Assembly (NCBI GenBank): GCA_002099365.1
Contig: MSED01000001.1
Location: 2,728,001 to 2,792,000 of the forward strand
DNA: 64,000 nt
Direction: 5' to 3'
From: Phialophora verrucosa
Taxonomy: Eukaryota > Ascomycota > Eurotiomycetes > Chaetothyriales > Herpotrichiellaceae
Within the stretch, counting starts at the first letter, position 1, and every line of letters begins with the position of its first letter. A program made the position numbers and the translations under genes. Positions 61,233 through 64,000 of the stretch are shown here, in pieces. The notes under the pieces are model-generated. The model was given only the letters and a program-made list of their open reading frames with translations, was not told the DNA's origin and did not search any database.

Positions 61233-62501
61233 ATGTCCTTCCGCAAGCGCAACATAGGCCTCTCAGGCTCAAGTCGGCCAGACGCTTCCCCGCAGGCTCT
61301 CGGCAAAGCCCAGGTTCAACTATCCGGAGTGAGGCCTTCACCCATTGATGGACGATTGACGACATCGACCGGCACCGCCAGCCTCGATGCGCTATTAGCA
61401 GGACATGCCGGACTCGCGATCGGATGCTCCATATTGATTGAGGAAAGCGGCGCGACCGACTATGCCGGCGCGCTCTTGAGATTCTATGCCGCCGAAGGTC
61501 TGCTGCAGGGTCACCACGTCCACGTCATTGGACTACCAGAGCACTGGGGTCGAGAATTGCCAGGTGTGGCGGGAGAAAGTGAAAAGAAAGAGACACAGGC
61601 TGAGACTGAGAAGATGAAGATTGCATGGAGATACGAAAGCCTGGGCCAATTTGGGGCCAGCCCGTTATCAAGAGGTGGGCATATTCGTCCTTGTAGCATA
61701 GCTAGATCCCCCAATGCAATTCATTCAAGCCCGTCTCGTCCCTATTCAAACCAACACTGACCGTTTCTTTTTTTTCTTGCAGAACGATCTCAGCTCTCGG
61801 GGACGCCACAGGGCGGGACAACGGGCCAAGGACCATCTATTGCGTTCTGCCATACTTTCGATCTGACGAAGAGGCTTGTCCACCCAGCTTCATCCAAATT
61901 GAACTTCATTCAGTTAGGGGCCAACCCGACGCAGTCACCGTTCATACCGGTGCTCGAACAGCTGAAAGCATCTGTTTCCAGCTCGGTGCCGAATATGGTC
62001 CACCGCATAGTCATCCCTTCCATGCTGTCTCCAGCGCTTTATCCCCCCTGGTCAAGTCAACCTCCATACATCCTCCAATTCATGCATAGCCTCCGCGCCC
62101 TCTTCACTACATTTCCCGACCGCCTGACAATGATGATGTCGCTTCCGCTGTCACTGTATCCTCGGTCTTCCGGACTCGTCAGATGGATCGAACTGCTGCA
62201 TGACGGTATTCTCGAGCTTGCCCCTTTCCCGCATTCTGCGGAGGGCGACCTCAACGCCACCCGTGGCCCCTCCGGCACAACAGAAGAGCCGCCTCAAGGA
62301 CTGCTGCAAGTCCATCGTCTACCAATGCTGCATGACCGCGGCAGCGGGGTTGGCACGTCTGAGAATGACTGGACCTTCACTCTCAGCCGGAGAAAGTTCA
62401 CCATCAGGCCATTCAACCTGCCACCCATCGAAGGAGACATAAAGGCCCAGCAGGGAGCAGACTCGGACAAATCAACGAAGAAATCTGACGTGGAATTCTG
62501 A
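61233..62501 (+). CDS. ELP4: Elongator subunit Elp4
   Basis: RecA-fold subunit of the Elp4-6 ring of Elongator, which modifies wobble uridines of tRNA. Two exons, 61233-61674 and 61783-62501, give 386 residues in phase (G|AA). The start MSFRKRNIGLSGSSRPD is the canonical Elp4 opening, followed by STGTASLDALLAGHAGLAIG, LIEESGATDYAGALLRFYAA and, after the intron, IAFCHTFDLTKRLVHPASSK and LLHDGILELAPFPHSAEGD. The C-terminus holds GLLQVHRLPMLHDRGSGVG and FTLSRRKFTIRPFNLPPIEG, the conserved terminal block. There is no canonical Walker A, as expected for Elp4. Its stop nearly touches the stop of the small membrane-protein gene (15 bases apart). Confidence 0.94.
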
Positions 62502-62516
62502 ACGTGCCACGAGAAG

Positions 62517-62821
62517 CTATGATATATCGTCGTCAGAATGCCATCCTTGCTTGTTAAGCATAGTCTCCATCTCAATATGCTCGGAGGACGAAGGCCCAGG
62601 GTTGGTCATGGTTCGGAAGTACGTAGAGTCATAGGATCCATGGCGGGCAGCAGGCCCAGAGACTCGCCTACGAAATCTGTCGCCCAAACAGGAGGACAGG
62701 GCGAGGAATGCTATTGTGCATTATCAGTAACCCACCGGACGCGGGACTCTCACCGAGACTCACCGAGAAGGAAGAGCAATGGGATGAACAGGAGTAAGGA
62801 CAGAAGTAGGAGAATGCCCAT
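62517..62821 (-). CDS. small two-exon membrane protein, function unknown
   Basis: Exons 62821-62764 and 62710-62517 join in phase (G|CA) through a canonical GTGAGT...ATAG intron, giving 83 residues. The N-terminus MGILLLLSLLLFIPLLFLLA then FLALSSCL is one long hydrophobic helix (about 24 residues). A basic turn DRFRRRVSGPAARHG follows, then a hydrophilic tail with EMETMLNKQGWHSDDDIS at the end. The splice lies inside the hydrophobic helix, so only the spliced form makes a complete transmembrane segment with the positive-inside boundary. That coincidence is the main evidence. Each exon is too short to stand out alone. Similar tiny single-pass proteins exist in related fungi, as I recall, but none has a function I can name. 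Confidence 0.65.
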
Positions 62822-63402
62822 GGTGGCTCTTCAGACACCAAAAGGACGAGGCTGCATAATGTCAAGAGACGGAGGTTGAGCTTTGGCACATTTGGCAAAG
62901 GCCCGCGCCATGTCTGACAGAATAGGTTTTGCCTTGCCACGCTTTTTCCGACGCCTGGCCATTTCTGTCAGGCACGCCAAGGGAATATTTCGTTCTCATC
63001 TCGGACTCTCACCTTTTTTTCACTCACTTCTATCACCGTGCAAATCATGTAGACCCCACTCCACCGCTTGAACCAGGCCTTCAAGCTTTCGCTCATCAAC
63101 CGCACGACTTGGAAAAGCGTGAGAAGTCTGCTATTGCGCGCTTGCCGACCTCAAGACGTAGCCTCAGCCTATGTAACTGGTGAGTCAATTCCTTCATCTC
63201 TACAACCAATTTGCCTTGTATGATTAGAACAATTTTTTTAATCTGTCAATCCCCTGAGACGCCTCTTCGGAGGCCATGTGATTGAGAACGGAAAATCTTT
63301 ATTGAAATATGATTCCCAAAGCTCCAAAATCAATTCTACTCCTCTGCCGTTCAGTCGAAACGTCCACTGACTCCAAATATTATCAGGCAAACCACGGCTG
63401 GG
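62822..63402. promoter_or_regulatory. divergent promoter region small membrane protein/SEN34
   Basis: About 580 bases between divergent starts. Short overlapping frames only. The SEN34 frame has an upstream stop at 63310, so no longer N-terminus is possible without an extra exon. Confidence 0.45.
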
Positions 63403-64000
63403 ATGATGAATTCTTCCTCAGATCTGGGGTTCGATGTCTCGCCCGACCTTCCAGTGGCCATCTCACTGGTAGGAGGCAGATATCTTCTTTTCGACGTCAA
63501 AATCGTAACTTGGCTTCGCCGAGTGCATCGAATATGTGGCACCGCGCTCGGCACCCTTCCCATAGCTCCGTCTCAGAATTTGTTTCTCGGGGTGCCTATC
63601 GAGATCATGCCAGAGGAAGCGCAACTACTTGTTGAACGAAACATAGGCGTTGTTGTGGACGACTCTCGAGCTCATGATCAAGCCGTGCGGTCGAGGGATA
63701 GAGCTCATCGGGCTGATTACCTCGCCCGAATTGAGAAGCAGTCCAATCAAGTTAAGCAAGCCAAAGACCAGGAAAAGTTGGAGTCCAAAAGGCGTGGTCT
63801 TGAGAAGCAGTCTAAAAAACCGACCCATCCGTCGCGATCTACCCAAGCCGACACAGGACATGACCTGCTCGACTTTGACGAAGTTGACGCACCCCGTGGT
63901 GTGGCGGAAGAGGTCCAGGCAGCGGACGAAGAAGTAGTTGCGCAGGATGATTCTCCTGTCAAGGTGTTGCCTCTCACCGCGACATCAAACTCCTATCGAG
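63403..64000 (+). CDS. SEN34: tRNA-splicing endonuclease subunit Sen34, 5' part (cut by window edge)
   Basis: Catalytic subunit that cuts the 3' splice site of tRNA introns in the Sen2/34/54/15 complex. The first 199 codons are present and the frame is open at the right edge. The N-terminal domain is clear: VAISLVGGRYLLFDVKIVTW, LRRVHRICGTALGTLPIAPQ, NLFLGVPIEIMPEEAQLLVE and NIGVVVDD, followed by a Lys/Gln-rich linker. The catalytic domain with the Tyr/His/Lys triad lies outside the window. Two tandem ATGs (63403 and 63406) can serve as start. Confidence 0.88.
   Translation, partial: MMNSSSDLGFDVSPDLPVAISLVGGRYLLFDVKIVTWLRRVHRICGTALGTLPIAPSQNLFLGVPIEIMPEEAQLLVERNIGVVVDDSRAHDQAVRSRDRAHRADYLARIEKQSNQVKQAKDQEKLESKRRGLEKQSKKPTHPSRSTQADTGHDLLDFDEVDAPRGVAEEVQAADEEVVAQDDSPVKVLPLTATSNSYR

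Overview
The window reads as nuclear DNA of a filamentous ascomycete (Pezizomycotina, probably Eurotiomycetes or Dothideomycetes; the class is a guess). The reasons are compact genes with short GT-AG introns (about 47-280 nt), a Zn(II)2Cys6 regulator, fungus-specific families (Kre9/Knh1-like GPI protein, Dal5-like MFS permease, class-2 polysaccharide synthase) and single-copy housekeeping genes with typical fungal architecture. I see no clear transposon, CRISPR array, plasmid or viral element. There is no co-directional operon-like block and no secondary-metabolite cluster.

Layout. 0-7.5 kb: an unidentified small gene at the left edge, then GID8 (GID/CTLH ubiquitin ligase), ESA1 (NuA4 acetyltransferase), PWP1 (ribosome biogenesis WD40) and CMC2 (twin CX9C, COX assembly). 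8-17.4 kb: a DUF726 alpha/beta-hydrolase membrane protein, a GT2 polysaccharide synthase and a Zn2Cys6 transcription factor. 17.4-22.3 kb: a gene-poor stretch with a (TGTTAC)8 microsatellite and a tRNA-like A-box/B-box pair. 22.3-38.1 kb: a small mitochondrial protein, a probable CENP-O/Mcm21 kinetochore protein, RPL13, a coiled-coil protein, an LRRC40-like LRR protein, BUB3, RKI1, ULA1, and a DUF202 membrane reading frame that follows the ULA1 stop codon in frame. 38.3-50.5 kb: DBP7, PAN6, ASA1, a Dal5-like MFS permease, a Kre9-like GPI protein and a Pro/Gln-rich protein. 50.5-54.5 kb: a second gene-poor stretch that includes a possible gene relic. 54.5-64 kb: aldehyde dehydrogenase, a membrane-anchored hemerythrin-HHE protein, Hikeshi/OPI10, a Nudix hydrolase, RPB8, ELP4, a small two-exon membrane protein, and the start of SEN34 cut by the right edge.

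The genes mostly serve unrelated core functions: chromatin (ESA1, ASA1), mitosis (BUB3, the CENP-O candidate), ribosome assembly (PWP1, DBP7, RPL13), transcription and tRNA maturation (RPB8, ELP4, SEN34), ubiquitin-like pathways (GID8, ULA1) and metabolism (RKI1, PAN6, ALDH). Exon structures were assembled by hand from splice signals, reading phase and family conservation. The observations most worth checking are the in-frame ULA1-TAG-DUF202 arrangement, the BUB3 first intron that behaves as one unit of a 50-bp tandem duplication, the tRNA-like locus at 20.7 kb, and the decayed coding-like segment at 51 kb.
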